Assembly: GCF_900162665.1 (NCBI RefSeq)
Contig: NZ_LT727809.1
Coordinates: 382,738-446,737, forward strand
DNA: 64,000 bases
Source: Oceanobacillus sojae
GTDB taxonomy: Bacteria; Bacillota; Bacilli; Bacillales; Amphibacillaceae
Reading direction: 5' to 3'
Below the pieces are notes generated by a model. The model did not search any database and was not told the DNA's origin. It saw only the letters and a list, made by a program, of their open reading frames with translations. How positions within the stretch are numbered: the first letter of the stretch is position 1; each line of letters starts with the position of its first letter. A program made the position numbers and the translations under genes. Positions 38,450 to 48,126 of the stretch are shown here, piece by piece.

Positions 38450-38482
38450 ATGCGAGGGTAGTTATTACTCTCGTTTTCTTTT
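38450..38482 (+). terminator. cotE terminator
   Basis: CGAGGGT and ACTCTCG form a short stem with one G-U pair and an AT-rich loop, followed by TTTTCTTTT. Confidence 0.65.
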
Positions 38483-38607
38483 CAAACAGGATAGGACAAG
38501 AATGCTTTAGAATATGCTATAATAAAATCTCAGTCATCTTAAAAATTGTATTTAAAAGATGATTGGGAACGGATAATAAAAAAAGATGTTTAAACAATAT
38601 AAATAAA

Positions 38608-38764
38608 AGAGGATGTTCAAAAAGTCCAATAAAAATGACACGGCGAATTTCTGCGTTGACGAACTTTTTCCGATACTCACGTATTACAAACCATACGCTC
38701 CGTTCGTAAAAAGTTCGTCGCCTTGAACTTCTTGGTCCTATTTATCAGACTTTTTGAACACACA
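38608..38764. repeat. 157-base hairpin element upstream of mutS
   Basis: Outer ends AGAGGATGTTCAAAAAGTCC (from 38608) and GACTTTTTGAACACAC (to 38763) are inverted. An inner pair GACGAACTTTTT and AAAAAGTTCGTC lies within. It is the largest copy of the TGTTCAAAAA family in this window. It encodes nothing. It stands between the cotE terminator and mutS, 45 bases before the mutS ATG, and fills most of the 364-base gap. Confidence 0.75.
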
Positions 38765-38809
38765 CTTTAAGTAAAATAGATAATTATAGCAAGCTGGGGG
38801 AACTTTTTT

Positions 38810-41407
38810 ATGGCTAAATTAACACCAATGATGCAGCAATACATAGAAATAAAATCACAATATAAGGATGCCTTTTTATTTTACCGGCTCGGGGATTTCT
38901 ATGAGATGTTCTATGAAGATGCGACAAAGGCTGCACAGGAGCTGGAAATTACTTTAACCAGACGGGCGGGTGGAAATGACCCGATTCCGATGTGTGGAGT
39001 GCCTTATCATTCTGCAGAAAATTATATTAGGATATTAATTGAAAAAGGGTATAAGGTAGCCATTTGTGAGCAGGTTGAAGATCCCAAAACGGCTAAAGGT
39101 GTAGTGAAACGGGAAGTTGTCCAAATGATTACACCGGGAACAGTTATGGAGAGCAACATGCTTGTGGAGGGGGAGAACAATTATATTGGCAGTCTGTCTC
39201 ATTTTGAAGATGGCTCCTTTGTGATTGCTTATAATGATTTGTCAACCGGCGAGAATCGTCTTGCTTTAATGGAGGATGGCTGGGACAGTGTGATTCATGA
39301 ATTTTACCATCAGCCGGTAAAGGAGATTGTTATTTCTTCCAAGCTGCCTGAAGAAATGCAGGCACAGCTTCAGGAGCGATTGCAGGTTACACTGTCCTAT
39401 CAGGATGAAGTGAATTTTAATGCAGAATTTCGTGATTTAAGTGAGAACTTAAATGATGAACGCCTGATGAAGGCTTTCAGCAGATTATTGAATTATATCC
39501 AGGATACCCAAAAACGCTCCTTGGATCATCTGCAGCCGGCAGAAGTGATCGAATTAAAACAATATATGAGCCTGGATATGTATTCAAAACGTAATTTAGA
39601 GCTGACAGAGTCTATTATGAAAAAATCGAAGCATGGCAGTTTATTATGGGTACTTGATAAGACAGTAACAGCAATGGGGTCCAGAATGCTGAAAAAATGG
39701 CTGGAACGGCCACTGTTAAATCAGGTTAAAATAAATCGCCGTCTTGAGATTGTCGGAACTTTTCTGGATGCTTTTATGGAACGGGAGAACTTAAGAGAGA
39801 GCTTAAAATCAGTATATGACTTAGAACGTTTATCTGGAAGAATTGCCTTTGGAAATGTAAATGCAAGAGATTTAATTCAGTTAAAACAATCGCTGCAGAA
39901 AATTCCTGCGATTAAAGAGACGCTTGGACAGCTAAAGGTTCCGGAAGTAACAGACCTGGCAGATTCTTTAATTTATCCGGATTATATTGTAGACCTTTTG
40001 GAAAAAAGTTTAGTAGAAGAGCCGCCAATCTCCATCAAAGAAGGAGCTCTGATTAAGGAAGGCTATCATGAAGAATTAGATAAATATCGCGATGCTTCTA
40101 AGAATGGAAAACAATGGATTGCAGCTCTAGAGAAAAAAGAACGGGAATTAACCGGGATTAAGTCGCTTAAAATTGGCTACAATCGGGTGTTTGGCTATTA
40201 CATTGAAGTGACGAGACCCAACCTGCCCTTACTAAAAGATGACCGTTATGACCGTAAACAAACACTTACAAATGCGGAGCGGTTTATCACACCGGAGTTA
40301 AAAGAGAAGGAAACCCTTATTTTAGAGGCTGATGAGAAAAGTGTGGAACTTGAGTATGATTTATTTATTAAACTCAGAGAACGGATCAAGCAGGATATTC
40401 CATTAATTCAGCAGCTTGCACAAATTATTAGTGAAATAGATGTATTACAAGGATTTGCAACGATTAGCGAAGAGAATAACTATAAGCGTCCTGCCTTTCA
40501 GAAAGGTGTATTTTCTGTAGAAGGCGGCCGCCATCCGGTTGTCGAGCAGGTGATGAAGAACGGAACCTATGTGCCAAATGATGTGCAGTTAGATGATAAT
40601 GATCAGATGCTGCTGATTACTGGTCCAAATATGTCCGGTAAAAGTACCTATATGCGGCAGGTAGCTCTGATTGCGATTATGGGGCAGACAGGCTGTTTTA
40701 TCCCGGCTGAATCAGGGACATTACCTATATTCGATCAAATTTTTACAAGAATCGGTGCAGCGGATGACCTGGTTTCCGGACAGAGTACCTTTATGGTAGA
40801 GATGCTTGAAGCGAGACATGCTATTCAAAATGCTACCTCTAACAGCCTGATTCTATTAGATGAAATTGGACGGGGGACAAGCACTTATGATGGAATGGCC
40901 TTGGCTCAGGCAATTGTGGAGTACATTCATAACCATATTCACGCTAAAACACTATTTTCAACCCACTACCATGAACTAACTGCCTTAGAGGCTTCGTTAG
41001 AGCACTTAAAAAACATCCATGTCCGTGCAGAAGAGCATGAAGGCAATGTCGTATTCCTTCATCAAATTAAAGAAGGAGCAGCGGATCAGAGCTACGGGAT
41101 TCATGTAGCTAAATTAGCTGATTTGCCCGACGAATTAATCAGCCGCGCTTCTATTATTCTGGAAGGACTTGAAACCAGCGGTACAAAAGAAGAACTGAAA
41201 GAGTCAGCACCATCACTTGAACCGGAAGAAGCCCAAACAGACCAATTATCCTTCTTCGTGGAGGAGAGCAGCAAAGAAAATAAGACAGCAAAATTAAGTA
41301 ATAAAGAAAATGCAGCTTTGGAAGAGCTCAAAAGCTTAAATATATTGGAAATGAACCCGTTAGAGGCTATGAATGAGTTATATCGCCTGCAGAAAAAGAT
41401 AAAGTAA
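38810..41407 (+). CDS. mutS: DNA mismatch recognition protein MutS
   Basis: Recognises mismatches and signals through MutL. It has 865 aa. The N-terminal mismatch-binding domain has the Phe-x-Glu motif region ([12 protein letters not shown]), and the ATPase has Walker [10 protein letters not shown] (about 604), Walker [15 protein letters not shown] and the STHYHEL segment. The C-terminal end (FVEESSKEN and on) carries the beta-clamp-binding region in Bacilli. GGGGG precedes the ATG. The hairpin element just upstream may carry or disturb its promoter. Confidence 0.98.
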   Translation: MAKLTPMMQQYIEIKSQYKDAFLFYRLGDFYEMFYEDATKAAQELEITLTRRAGGNDPIPMCGVPYHSAENYIRILIEKGYKVAICEQVEDPKTAKGVVKREVVQMITPGTVMESNMLVEGENNYIGSLSHFEDGSFVIAYNDLSTGENRLALMEDGWDSVIHEFYHQPVKEIVISSKLPEEMQAQLQERLQVTLSYQDEVNFNAEFRDLSENLNDERLMKAFSRLLNYIQDTQKRSLDHLQPAEVIELKQYMSLDMYSKRNLELTESIMKKSKHGSLLWVLDKTVTAMGSRMLKKWLERPLLNQVKINRRLEIVGTFLDAFMERENLRESLKSVYDLERLSGRIAFGNVNARDLIQLKQSLQKIPAIKETLGQLKVPEVTDLADSLIYPDYIVDLLEKSLVEEPPISIKEGALIKEGYHEELDKYRDASKNGKQWIAALEKKERELTGIKSLKIGYNRVFGYYIEVTRPNLPLLKDDRYDRKQTLTNAERFITPELKEKETLILEADEKSVELEYDLFIKLRERIKQDIPLIQQLAQIISEIDVLQGFATISEENNYKRPAFQKGVFSVEGGRHPVVEQVMKNGTYVPNDVQLDDNDQMLLITGPNMSGKSTYMRQVALIAIMGQTGCFIPAESGTLPIFDQIFTRIGAADDLVSGQSTFMVEMLEARHAIQNATSNSLILLDEIGRGTSTYDGMALAQAIVEYIHNHIHAKTLFSTHYHELTALEASLEHLKNIHVRAEEHEGNVVFLHQIKEGAADQSYGIHVAKLADLPDELISRASIILEGLETSGTKEELKESAPSLEPEEAQTDQLSFFVEESSKENKTAKLSNKENAALEELKSLNILEMNPLEAMNELYRLQKKIK

Positions 41408-41422
41408 CAGGAAGGTGATAAC

Positions 41423-43306
41423 ATGCCAATTATGCAAATGCCGGACAGCTTGGCAAATAAAATTGCAGCTGGGGAAGTGGTAGAACGCCCCGCTTCGGTT
41501 GTAAAAGAAATCATGGAAAACAGCATTGATGCGGGAGCGACCTGGATACGGATCGATGTACATGAAGCAGGATTATCAGAAATACGAATTGTTGATAATG
41601 GTTCTGGAATTGCTGCGGAAGATGTAGAAAAAGCGTTTTTACCTCATGCAACCAGTAAAATAAGTACAGAGACAGACCTATTCCATGTGAAAACACTGGG
41701 ATTTCGTGGAGAGGCGCTGGCGAGTATTGCTTCTGTAAGCAGGCTTTCTATTCAAACCTCTGAAGGAAATGCTGCAGGAGTGTCATTGGAATTAGAAGGC
41801 GGAGAAGTTGTCAAAAGAGGTAAGAGTGATGCCCGTCAAGGTACTGAGATTGTTGTCAGAGATTTATTTTATAATACACCGGCACGCTTAAAATACATGA
41901 AGAGCCTGCATACAGAGCTTGGCCATATCTCAGATGTATTGAACCGGATGGGGCTGGCCCATCCGGAAATCCGGATGGAAGCAACGCATAATGGCAAGGG
42001 GCTTTTAAAAACATCTGGAAATAATGATATGCTGCAGGTGATTTCACAGGTGTATGGAATGAGTGTTGCCAAGCAAATGTCCCCCGTTGAATACCAGACG
42101 TTGGATTTTTCGATTACTGGATATATAGCGAAGCCGGAAGTAACGAGAGCATCCAGAAACTATATGTCCACCATTATTAATGGCAGATTTGTCCGAAACG
42201 TTGCTATAAATAAGGCAATTATCGAAGGGTATCATACACTGCTGCCAATTGGCCGTTCACCAATTGTTGTCCTTTCCATTGAAATGGATTCGATATTGGT
42301 TGATGTGAATGTACATCCTGCTAAGCTTGAGGTCCGTTTCAGTAAAGAAAAAGAGCTGTATGCTGCGGTCAGAGACATGATACAGTCTCATTTCCGGAAA
42401 ATGACGCTTATTCCAGAAGTAACGAAAAAACCGGAACCAAGAGAAAAATCAGAACAGCATACTTTTCAATTCGAAACGGAGCCTGCCAATCCGTTTAAGG
42501 AAAACAGGAAAAATATTGAATTTGAAAAAACAGAGCCGGTTATCAAGGAAGAGAATCCATTTCAAAAGGAAGCACCCGCCTATCTTCGTGACGAGAACAA
42601 GGAGCTGGAGATGAATGTGGAAGAACATGAACCAACCATCAATCAAGAATCCGGAGCCTCTGAGGAGCCTTTAAAAGACATCTCAGCCCCTCTTGAAACA
42701 GAAGAGAGGCCAGAACAGCATCAGCGGGTACCAATGATGTATCCAATCGGCCAGCTGCAGGGGACCTATATTATGGCACAAAATGAAAATGGCTTATATA
42801 TGGTGGATCAGCACGCCGCGCAGGAGCGGGTCAAATATGAATTTTTTAAAAGCAAGCTTGGCAAGCCGATTAATGAATCACAGGAGCTTTTAATACCGAT
42901 GACCTTTGACTTTTCCAGAAAAGAAGCCATTTTTATCGAACAAGCAAAGGATACGTTGGAACAAGCAGGCTTATTTTTTGAACCTTTTGGCAGCCAAACT
43001 TATGTCATACGTTCTCATCCTACCTGGTTCCCGACAGGTTTTGAAGAGGAAATTATACGTGAAATGGTAGACCAGTTTATTCAGGAATCAACAGTTAACG
43101 TAGAAAAGATACGTGAAGATGCAGCGATATTAATGTCCTGTAAACGTTCGATAAAGGCAAATCATTATTTAACAAATGAAGAAATGTTCCAATTGCTGGA
43201 GGATTTACGCAGCACAACGGATCCTTTTACATGCCCGCATGGCAGACCGATTATTGTTCATTTCTCTACTTATGAATTAGAAAAGATGTTTAAACGTATT
43301 ATGTAG
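41423..43306 (+). CDS. mutL: DNA mismatch repair endonuclease MutL
   Basis: Matchmaker and nicking enzyme of mismatch repair. It has 627 aa. The N-terminal GHKL ATPase has [11 protein letters not shown] (from about 32), DNGSGI and [14 protein letters not shown] variable linker rich in Glu and Pro (about 335-440) leads to the C-terminal endonuclease domain with [12 protein letters not shown] (about 460), [12 protein letters not shown] and CPHGRP. The latter metal-site motifs are those of MutL in bacteria without MutH. Cotranscribed with mutS (15-base gap). Confidence 0.97.
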   Translation: MPIMQMPDSLANKIAAGEVVERPASVVKEIMENSIDAGATWIRIDVHEAGLSEIRIVDNGSGIAAEDVEKAFLPHATSKISTETDLFHVKTLGFRGEALASIASVSRLSIQTSEGNAAGVSLELEGGEVVKRGKSDARQGTEIVVRDLFYNTPARLKYMKSLHTELGHISDVLNRMGLAHPEIRMEATHNGKGLLKTSGNNDMLQVISQVYGMSVAKQMSPVEYQTLDFSITGYIAKPEVTRASRNYMSTIINGRFVRNVAINKAIIEGYHTLLPIGRSPIVVLSIEMDSILVDVNVHPAKLEVRFSKEKELYAAVRDMIQSHFRKMTLIPEVTKKPEPREKSEQHTFQFETEPANPFKENRKNIEFEKTEPVIKEENPFQKEAPAYLRDENKELEMNVEEHEPTINQESGASEEPLKDISAPLETEERPEQHQRVPMMYPIGQLQGTYIMAQNENGLYMVDQHAAQERVKYEFFKSKLGKPINESQELLIPMTFDFSRKEAIFIEQAKDTLEQAGLFFEPFGSQTYVIRSHPTWFPTGFEEEIIREMVDQFIQESTVNVEKIREDAAILMSCKRSIKANHYLTNEEMFQLLEDLRSTTDPFTCPHGRPIIVHFSTYELEKMFKRIM

Positions 43307-43343
43307 GGTGGAAACAAAAATATTGAAGTTGAGGAATAGGTAA

Positions 43344-44273
43344 ATGAAGAAAAAAGTAGTTTCTATCGTAGGGCCAACAGCAGTTGGAAAAACAACATTA
43401 GGAATTGCTGCTGCAAAAAAATTCCAGGGAGAAATTATCAGCGGTGATTCGACACAAGTGTATATGGGTATGGATATTGGAACAGCGAAGGTAACATCGG
43501 AGGAAACAGAAGGCATCCCTCATCATATGATTGATATTATCCGTCCAGATCAGCCATTCTCTGTAGCGGATTTCCAAGAGCATGTGAAATATCATATTGA
43601 AGCTGTTCATAAACGGGGAAACCTTCCTATTATCGTCGGCGGAAGCGGATTGTATATTCAATCTGTCCTGTTTGATTATCATTTTTCTGATCAGCGCCGT
43701 GATGCGGAATTAACAAATAAGCTGTTCCAGCAGATTGAAGCAGAAGGTCCAGAAAAGCTTTATGAGCGCTTGAAGCAGATTGACCCGGAACAAGCCAAAA
43801 AAGTTCATCCAAATAATCACCGGCGTCTTGTGCGTGCTTTAGAGGTCTATGAACTGACGGGACTGACAATGTCGGAGTATCAAAAAGAGCAGCAGGCAGA
43901 GTCTCCGTATGATCCATTTATTATCGGATTAGATATGGAACGGGCAACATTATATGACCGGATTAACCGGCGGGTGGATCAAATGATAGAGGAAGGCTTA
44001 ATGGATGAAGTTCAGTCACTGGTTGCAAAAGGCTATAAGGACTGTCAATCGATGCATGCGATTGGATATAAGGAAATTGTTTCCTGCTTGGAAAATCGCT
44101 TATCACAAACTGATGCGATTGCTGCAGTAAAACAAAACTCACGCAAATATGCGAAAAGACAGCTCACATGGTTTCGGAATAAGCTGGATGTGAACTGGTA
44201 TCAGCTGACTGAAAAAGAAGCATCTCAACAAATGAAATTAATTTTAAGTGATTTAGCAGGATTTTTAGAATAA
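43344..44273 (+). CDS. miaA: tRNA dimethylallyltransferase MiaA
   Basis: Adds dimethylallyl to A37 of tRNAs reading UNN codons, the substrate of MiaB. It has 309 aa. P-loop GPTAVGKT (10-17), DSTQVYMGMDIGTAKV, and the tRNA-binding region LPIIVGGSGLYIQSVL are present. The C-terminal part has KQNSRKYAKRQLTWFRN. It follows mutL and precedes hfq, the common Bacillus order. Confidence 0.97.
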   Translation: MKKKVVSIVGPTAVGKTTLGIAAAKKFQGEIISGDSTQVYMGMDIGTAKVTSEETEGIPHHMIDIIRPDQPFSVADFQEHVKYHIEAVHKRGNLPIIVGGSGLYIQSVLFDYHFSDQRRDAELTNKLFQQIEAEGPEKLYERLKQIDPEQAKKVHPNNHRRLVRALEVYELTGLTMSEYQKEQQAESPYDPFIIGLDMERATLYDRINRRVDQMIEEGLMDEVQSLVAKGYKDCQSMHAIGYKEIVSCLENRLSQTDAIAAVKQNSRKYAKRQLTWFRNKLDVNWYQLTEKEASQQMKLILSDLAGFLE

Positions 44274-44319
44274 TAAATCGAATAAAGATGTATAGATAGA
44301 AAAGAGGAGGAACTCATTT

Positions 44320-44544
44320 ATGGCTCAATCCGTGAATATTCAAGATCAATATTTGAATCAGCTGCGAAAAAATCATATCTTTGTAACAGTTTTTTTAACA
44401 AACGGTTTTCAATTAAGAGGAACGGTAAAAGCGTTTGATAACTTTACTGTACTGTTAGAAACAGATGGCAAACAGCAGCTTATTTTTAAACATGCTATTT
44501 CTACATTCTCACCGTCGAAGAATGTGGAGATTGAAAAAGAATAG
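44320..44544 (+). CDS. hfq: RNA chaperone Hfq
   Basis: A 74-aa Sm-like hexameric RNA-binding protein. Sm1 shows [35 protein letters not shown], and Sm2 has the KHAISTF segment. The variant YKHAIST of other Hfq proteins reads FKHAIST here. AGGAGGA precedes the ATG. Confidence 0.96.
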   Translation: MAQSVNIQDQYLNQLRKNHIFVTVFLTNGFQLRGTVKAFDNFTVLLETDGKQQLIFKHAISTFSPSKNVEIEKE

Positions 44545-44550
44545 AGGGTA

Positions 44551-44584
44551 TGAGAGAGAAGCTTGAGTGAGCTTCTCTCTTTTG
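44551..44584 (+). terminator. hfq terminator
   Basis: GAGAGAAGCT pairs with AGCTTCTCTC across a short loop, with TTTTG following. It closes the mutS-hfq unit. Confidence 0.88.
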
Positions 44585-44586
44585 AA

Positions 44587-44735
44587 TAGTTTTAGCAATG
44601 TATAAATCTTATTTATTAATATATTCCTTCTACTTACTTAAAGTGGCTTCTCCAAATAGAAATTAACAAGGCGAAAATGGAATAAAGAATGCTTATTTCT
44701 TGTCAATGAACTTAAAAGTAATTGTTATTAATGAA
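44587..44735. other. AT-rich stretch at the edge of the accessory island
   Basis: No gene, promoter or repeat is recognised here. Both strands have frequent stop codons. It separates the hfq terminator from the terminator of the minus-strand DUF1828 unit. Confidence 0.4.
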
Positions 44736-44763
44736 ACAAAATAGAGGACGTAAACCACGTCCC
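44736..44763 (-). terminator. Terminator of the DUF6978-DUF1828 unit
   Basis: On the minus strand GGACGT, a five-base loop and ACGTCC (paired bases 44746-44751 and 44757-44762) precede CTATTTTGTTT. It lies about 150 bases after the DUF1828 stop, converging on the hfq terminator. Confidence 0.6.
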
Positions 44764-44911
44764 TAACCACCGTAACTCTTTATTAACCTATTTAATAATG
44801 CTGATCCCTTGGAGTGTACAAATTTGGCTGTTCATAAAGAATATTTCTGTTTATTTACATCAAAACAATAATATGGAAATGGTATTTGCAAGAAATTTAA
44901 AACTAGTAACA

Positions 44912-45691
44912 TTAAAAAATCAATAAGTCATTTACCCAATCTTCTCTTTGAGACCAAGGTAATACTTTAACTTCCCAATTAGTTAATGAACTTTGAAATT
45001 TATCTGCAATAGGAGTGTTAACATCATTAGCAATCACTATGAATTCCGAATTAGATCTAATGCTCTGAACATCAGTAAAAGGAAATAACGTATTAGTGTA
45101 GTTATCAGAAGCTGGTTTATTTACTGCTTTAATTAATTTTTCATTTTTCTTTGGTGAATGTGGTATTACAAAATCAAATGTTTGCTGATTTCCTGTTTTT
45201 CCAATGAATCCTAAGTTAGGGGAGAAAATAACATTTTTTGTTTCAAAATAGTTCGTGATTTCCTCAGTAAAAATACTCACTACTGTATTTTTTGATGTTA
45301 GAAGCATATCGGAGATTTTAATAATACATTGTAACAGGTTATGTTGTCTTTTTGGATAATCTTCAAGCGTGTTGAACGTAACGTAAAGTTCATTAGAATT
45401 TTTGTTATACTCTACTCCAAAAACTTTTAAAGTAATTTCGAAAAAATCTTTTCTTTTTTGCGTATTGTTTACATCGACGCCGAGCATTTGTAACTCGTTT
45501 AAAATATAACCATCATCTGTTAGAACATAAGGTGTTTTTTCTTTTTTTTCAACCAAATATAATTGAATTAAATCATGATGCATATCTACAAAGGGAGTGG
45601 TAATTTCAATGAAATCTCCTTGATTTTTAAAACTTAAATGATCTTTATTCCACTGATCGAAAAGTGTACTTAATTGATTTGTCAATTCCAT
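44912..45691 (-). CDS. DUF1828/DUF1829-type accessory protein
   Basis: A 259-aa protein. The ATG at 45691 follows GAGGGGGT at a spacing of 8. A longer frame to 45763 overlaps the upstream gene and lacks a site. The N-terminal half resembles DUF1828 (DFIEITTPFVDMHHDLIQLYL, YVLTDDGYILNELQMLG, RKDFFEITLKVFGV), and the C-terminal half DUF1829 (NFYTNTLFPFTDVQSIR-like segment). This family call is from memory. It is often seen in mobile regions. It is AT-rich and lies 19 bases after the DUF6978 frame, so they form one unit. The biochemical function is unknown. Confidence 0.7.
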   Translation of the reverse strand: MELTNQLSTLFDQWNKDHLSFKNQGDFIEITTPFVDMHHDLIQLYLVEKKEKTPYVLTDDGYILNELQMLGVDVNNTQKRKDFFEITLKVFGVEYNKNSNELYVTFNTLEDYPKRQHNLLQCIIKISDMLLTSKNTVVSIFTEEITNYFETKNVIFSPNLGFIGKTGNQQTFDFVIPHSPKKNEKLIKAVNKPASDNYTNTLFPFTDVQSIRSNSEFIVIANDVNTPIADKFQSSLTNWEVKVLPWSQREDWVNDLLIF

Positions 45692-45710
45692 TTTAATTAA
45701 CCCCCTCACA

Positions 45711-46192
45711 TTAAAATAATTCTTCCTGAACACTAAAATTAATAGTATTAGTATTTCCGACATTGCAGTATTTTAAAAATTCTTTTAAAATCTCAACTAA
45801 ATCAGATAATTGATCGTTTGTTAAGTACATTTTAGCATATTCTTCATTTAGTGGATATGCTCTTTTCGCTGCATATCTTTCCTCTGCAATATGTATATGA
45901 GGACATTCAATTCGTTCCCCGGCATATGGAAATTCTCCTTCTGGATTAATATGAGGTGGACCAATGATATCTAATCTTAGTAATGGATAATCTTTGAAAC
46001 TCTTATCTCTCAATTGTAATGTGAACTGAGGTTTTTTCTGCCTTTTCTATTAATATCTATAATAAAAAAATGATTATGACTTTTTAAACCTAATTTCTCA
46101 TCAAATCCTATTGATGGTAATTTGAAGTAAGAGCTTTGGTGATCAATCATTTTCAAACAAGCTAGTAACTCATCTATAAGTGCTTGGTGCAT
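45711..46192 (-). pseudogene. Frameshifted DUF6978-like gene
   Basis: Two frames make one protein. From ATG 46192 the first reads MHQALIDELLACLKMI ... DINRKGRKNLSSHYN and stops. The second holds LRDKSFKDYPLLRLDIIGPP, IECPHIHIAEERYAAKRAYPL and a C-terminal YCNVGNTN segment. Adding one A to the six-A run (46032-46037, minus strand) restores a single 160-aa frame through KKPQFTLQLRDK. The second frame has only a TTG and no ribosome site. It may be a real frameshift, a phase-variable tract or a sequencing error. AAAGGAG precedes the ATG. Confidence 0.65.
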
Positions 46193-46211
46193 CCATCCTA
46201 TCTCTCCTTTA

Positions 46212-46263
46212 TTTTATAATCTAATTAAGTTTTTATTCTTAAAAACTTAATTAGATTATAAAA
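46212..46263 (-). repeat. Perfect 24-bp hairpin just upstream of the DUF6978 gene
   Basis: Bases 46212-46235 and 46240-46263 are perfect reverse complements with a four-base loop, almost entirely A and T. It begins 20 bases before the DUF6978 start, inside the predicted leader. It could act as an operator, an mRNA stabiliser, an attenuator or the end of a mobile element. Confidence 0.75.
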
Positions 46264-46350
46264 TTCGAATTCAATAAATATATGCTTACAAAAAATAAAA
46301 AAGGTCTTCTGCAAAGGTTTCAATTATTATCCTAAAAAAGCACCGGGATG

Positions 46351-46410
46351 TAATGAATATATTAACTATATTCATTATTAAGATAATTTATTTTTGGGTA
46401 TATTATACCA
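46351..46410 (-). promoter_or_regulatory. Candidate promoter and leader hairpin of the DUF6978-DUF1828 unit
   Basis: On the minus strand TGGTATAAT (46402-46410) is an extended -10 sequence within a palindrome GGTATA-T-TATACC (46397-46409). No good -35 is present. Downstream on the transcript a perfect 11-bp hairpin (46351-46361 with 46367-46377) appears. Together with the hairpin at 46212-46263 the predicted leader is about 200 bases and highly structured. Nothing else is seen in this 384-base gap. Confidence 0.5.
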
Positions 46411-46526
46411 TGATATAAAGTTTTAAATAAATTTTAAAGCCTAATTTATTTAAAAAGATTGTAGAACCGCTCAAAGTATAGACCTGAGAAAATATAATTT
46501 CTAATAATTGATAAAAGCTATAAAAT

Positions 46527-46554
46527 CATAAACATAGCTTAAACCATGTTTATG
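46527..46554 (-). terminator. Probable terminator of the cupin gene
   Basis: CATAAACAT and ATGTTTATG pair perfectly (46527-46535, 46546-46554). On the minus strand an AT-rich stretch follows. It begins 23 bases past the stop of the cupin gene. Confidence 0.5.
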
Positions 46555-46576
46555 GAATCCCCATTATTAATCTATT

Positions 46577-47218
46577 TCAATAATATGGATATCTAGGAGT
46601 ATAAGGATTTTGCTGATACTGCTGAATATATTCCTGTTGTTGATAAGGCCGGGTTTTATATTGCTCACCCGTCCTATTATTTTTTCTTTCGCAATCCTTA
46701 TAAGGGCCGATATATGTGGAAGGTTTTACAGGTTCTGTTGCTTTTTTCCATTGGCCTTCATCCAGGCAATAAGTATGAGCCATAATATTCGAAGGAGTGA
46801 ATTTTAAGATATCAGAACCTAAAACCACCTCGGGTGTCGGGGCATCGAAAATTGCCAGCAGCTGCGTGTTATCGGCAGCAGCTACCTCATAATGCCACCA
46901 TCCTTGAGGAATATTTGCAACTTGGCCGGGCGTAATAGGGTGGTTTTGTATTTCTTTAGTAAATGGGTTTAGCATTGAAATTGTAGCAGCACCGGAAATG
47001 CAGTATACGAGTTCAGCTGCATTTTGATGATAATGCGGTTCTACAACATTTTCCTCGCTTAGAAAAATATCAAGCAGAGATACATTTTCTAATGTATTTA
47101 ACTGTTGAATCCCTAAAACATTAATGAAGTTTTTATTATCCTTTTTGAACAGGGGGCTTGTATTTACATCAAAAAAGAATTGAGCTGATGGGGAAGTGTA
47201 ATCCATATACGACGCCAT
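46577..47218 (-). CDS. Cupin-domain protein with Gln/Tyr-rich tail, possibly spore-associated
   Basis: A 213-aa protein with one cupin barrel: PHYHQNAAELVYCISGAATISM provides the histidine and glutamate metal ligands of motif 1, and GWWHYEVAAADNTQLLAIFD is the motif 2 region. Residues about 185-213 are rich in Gln, Tyr and Pro (QQEYIQQYQQNPYTPRYPYY), a composition typical of spore coat proteins. The ATG at 47218 follows AGGAGTGAAG. It lies between the accessory pair and sigK. I do not recognise a specific name. Oxalate decarboxylase-like function is a guess. Confidence 0.75.
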   Translation of the reverse strand: MASYMDYTSPSAQFFFDVNTSPLFKKDNKNFINVLGIQQLNTLENVSLLDIFLSEENVVEPHYHQNAAELVYCISGAATISMLNPFTKEIQNHPITPGQVANIPQGWWHYEVAAADNTQLLAIFDAPTPEVVLGSDILKFTPSNIMAHTYCLDEGQWKKATEPVKPSTYIGPYKDCERKNNRTGEQYKTRPYQQQEYIQQYQQNPYTPRYPYY

Positions 47219-47282
47219 AATTTCTTCACTCCTTAATAAATTATGTAGTCATTTTATTCATATAAAAAGAATCGGTGTATTT

Positions 47283-47325
47283 AAAAAATGCTTCAAGTGA
47301 TAAATCTTCACTTGAAGCATTTTTA
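47283..47325. terminator. Bidirectional terminator between the cupin gene and sigK
   Basis: ATGCTTCAAGTGA and TCACTTGAAGCAT form a perfect 13-bp stem with a seven-base loop, A residues on the left and T residues on the right. Its minus-strand T run would terminate sigK transcripts. Confidence 0.85.
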
Positions 47326-47360
47326 GACGTACTTTTATATTTAATAAACAAATTCAATCA

Positions 47361-48068
47361 TTAAAACGATGGATGCTCATTCCGGTAATACTCATGAAAT
47401 ATCTTCATCAGCGCACGTTTCTCAATCCGGGACACATAGCTTCTGGAAATATTCAGCTTCTTCGCAATTTCCCGCTGTGTCATCTCATCCTGTTCATTTA
47501 AACCATAACGATACACAATCACTTCACGTTCCCGGCTGTCCAGGATGGAGAAATACTGTTCAATTTTGGAAATCTCCATATTTAATTGGATATACTCAAT
47601 CACATTTTCATTTTCAGCTTCTAATATGTCAATTAAGCTGATTTCATTACCTTCTTTATCCTGCCCGATTGGATCATGCAGGGAGACATCCTTTTTGACC
47701 TTTTTTAAAGCTCTTAAGTGCATCAGTATTTCGTTCTCCACACACCGGGCTGCATACGTAGCGAGTTTTGTTCCTTTTCCCGTAGAAAAGCTTTCCACAC
47801 CTTTAATCAAGCCAATCGTCCCGATGGAGATTAAGTCTTCCATGTCTTCTCCGGTATTCTCGAATTTTTTGACCAGATGAGCTACGAGACGGAGATTGTG
47901 TTCAATCAGTTTGTTTCTGGCTTCTTCATCTCCTTCCTGCATCAGTTGGATGTATTTTGCTTCTTCCTTTGGGGATAGTGGCTGGGGGAAAGATTGGTTC
48001 TTTACATAAGAGACAAAAAATAATGCTTCTTTAATAAATAATCCAAGTGCAGATAATACAATGGACAA
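47361..48068 (-). CDS. sigK: RNA polymerase sporulation sigma factor SigK, uninterrupted
   Basis: Late mother-cell sigma factor. It has 235 aa. The TTG start at 48068 follows GGAGGTGAT, and an ATG nearer the site is out of frame. The first about 20 residues ([21 protein letters not shown]) form the membrane-anchored pro-sequence removed by SpoIVFB. Region 2 contains [19 protein letters not shown] and [18 protein letters not shown]. Region 4 has the helix-turn-helix [27 protein letters not shown]. The gene is one continuous frame, so there is no skin element. Confidence 0.96.
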   Translation of the reverse strand: MSIVLSALGLFIKEALFFVSYVKNQSFPQPLSPKEEAKYIQLMQEGDEEARNKLIEHNLRLVAHLVKKFENTGEDMEDLISIGTIGLIKGVESFSTGKGTKLATYAARCVENEILMHLRALKKVKKDVSLHDPIGQDKEGNEISLIDILEAENENVIEYIQLNMEISKIEQYFSILDSREREVIVYRYGLNEQDEMTQREIAKKLNISRSYVSRIEKRALMKIFHEYYRNEHPSF

Positions 48069-48126
48069 ATCCCATCACCTCCAAGAGTCAGCACCTCAAA
48101 ATCTTCTAGGTAATTGCCTATAGCCT

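Noticed and set aside
44587..44735. Transposase remnant beside the accessory island
   Set aside because: Translation in all frames gave frequent stops and no recognisable transposase motif.
45711..46013. A separate 100-aa gene starting with TTG
   Set aside because: No ribosome site, and it reads as the second half of the DUF6978-like protein once one base is restored.
47369..47880. Plus-strand frames opposite sigK
   Set aside because: The minus-strand frame encodes a complete sigma factor. The plus-strand ones are its shadows.
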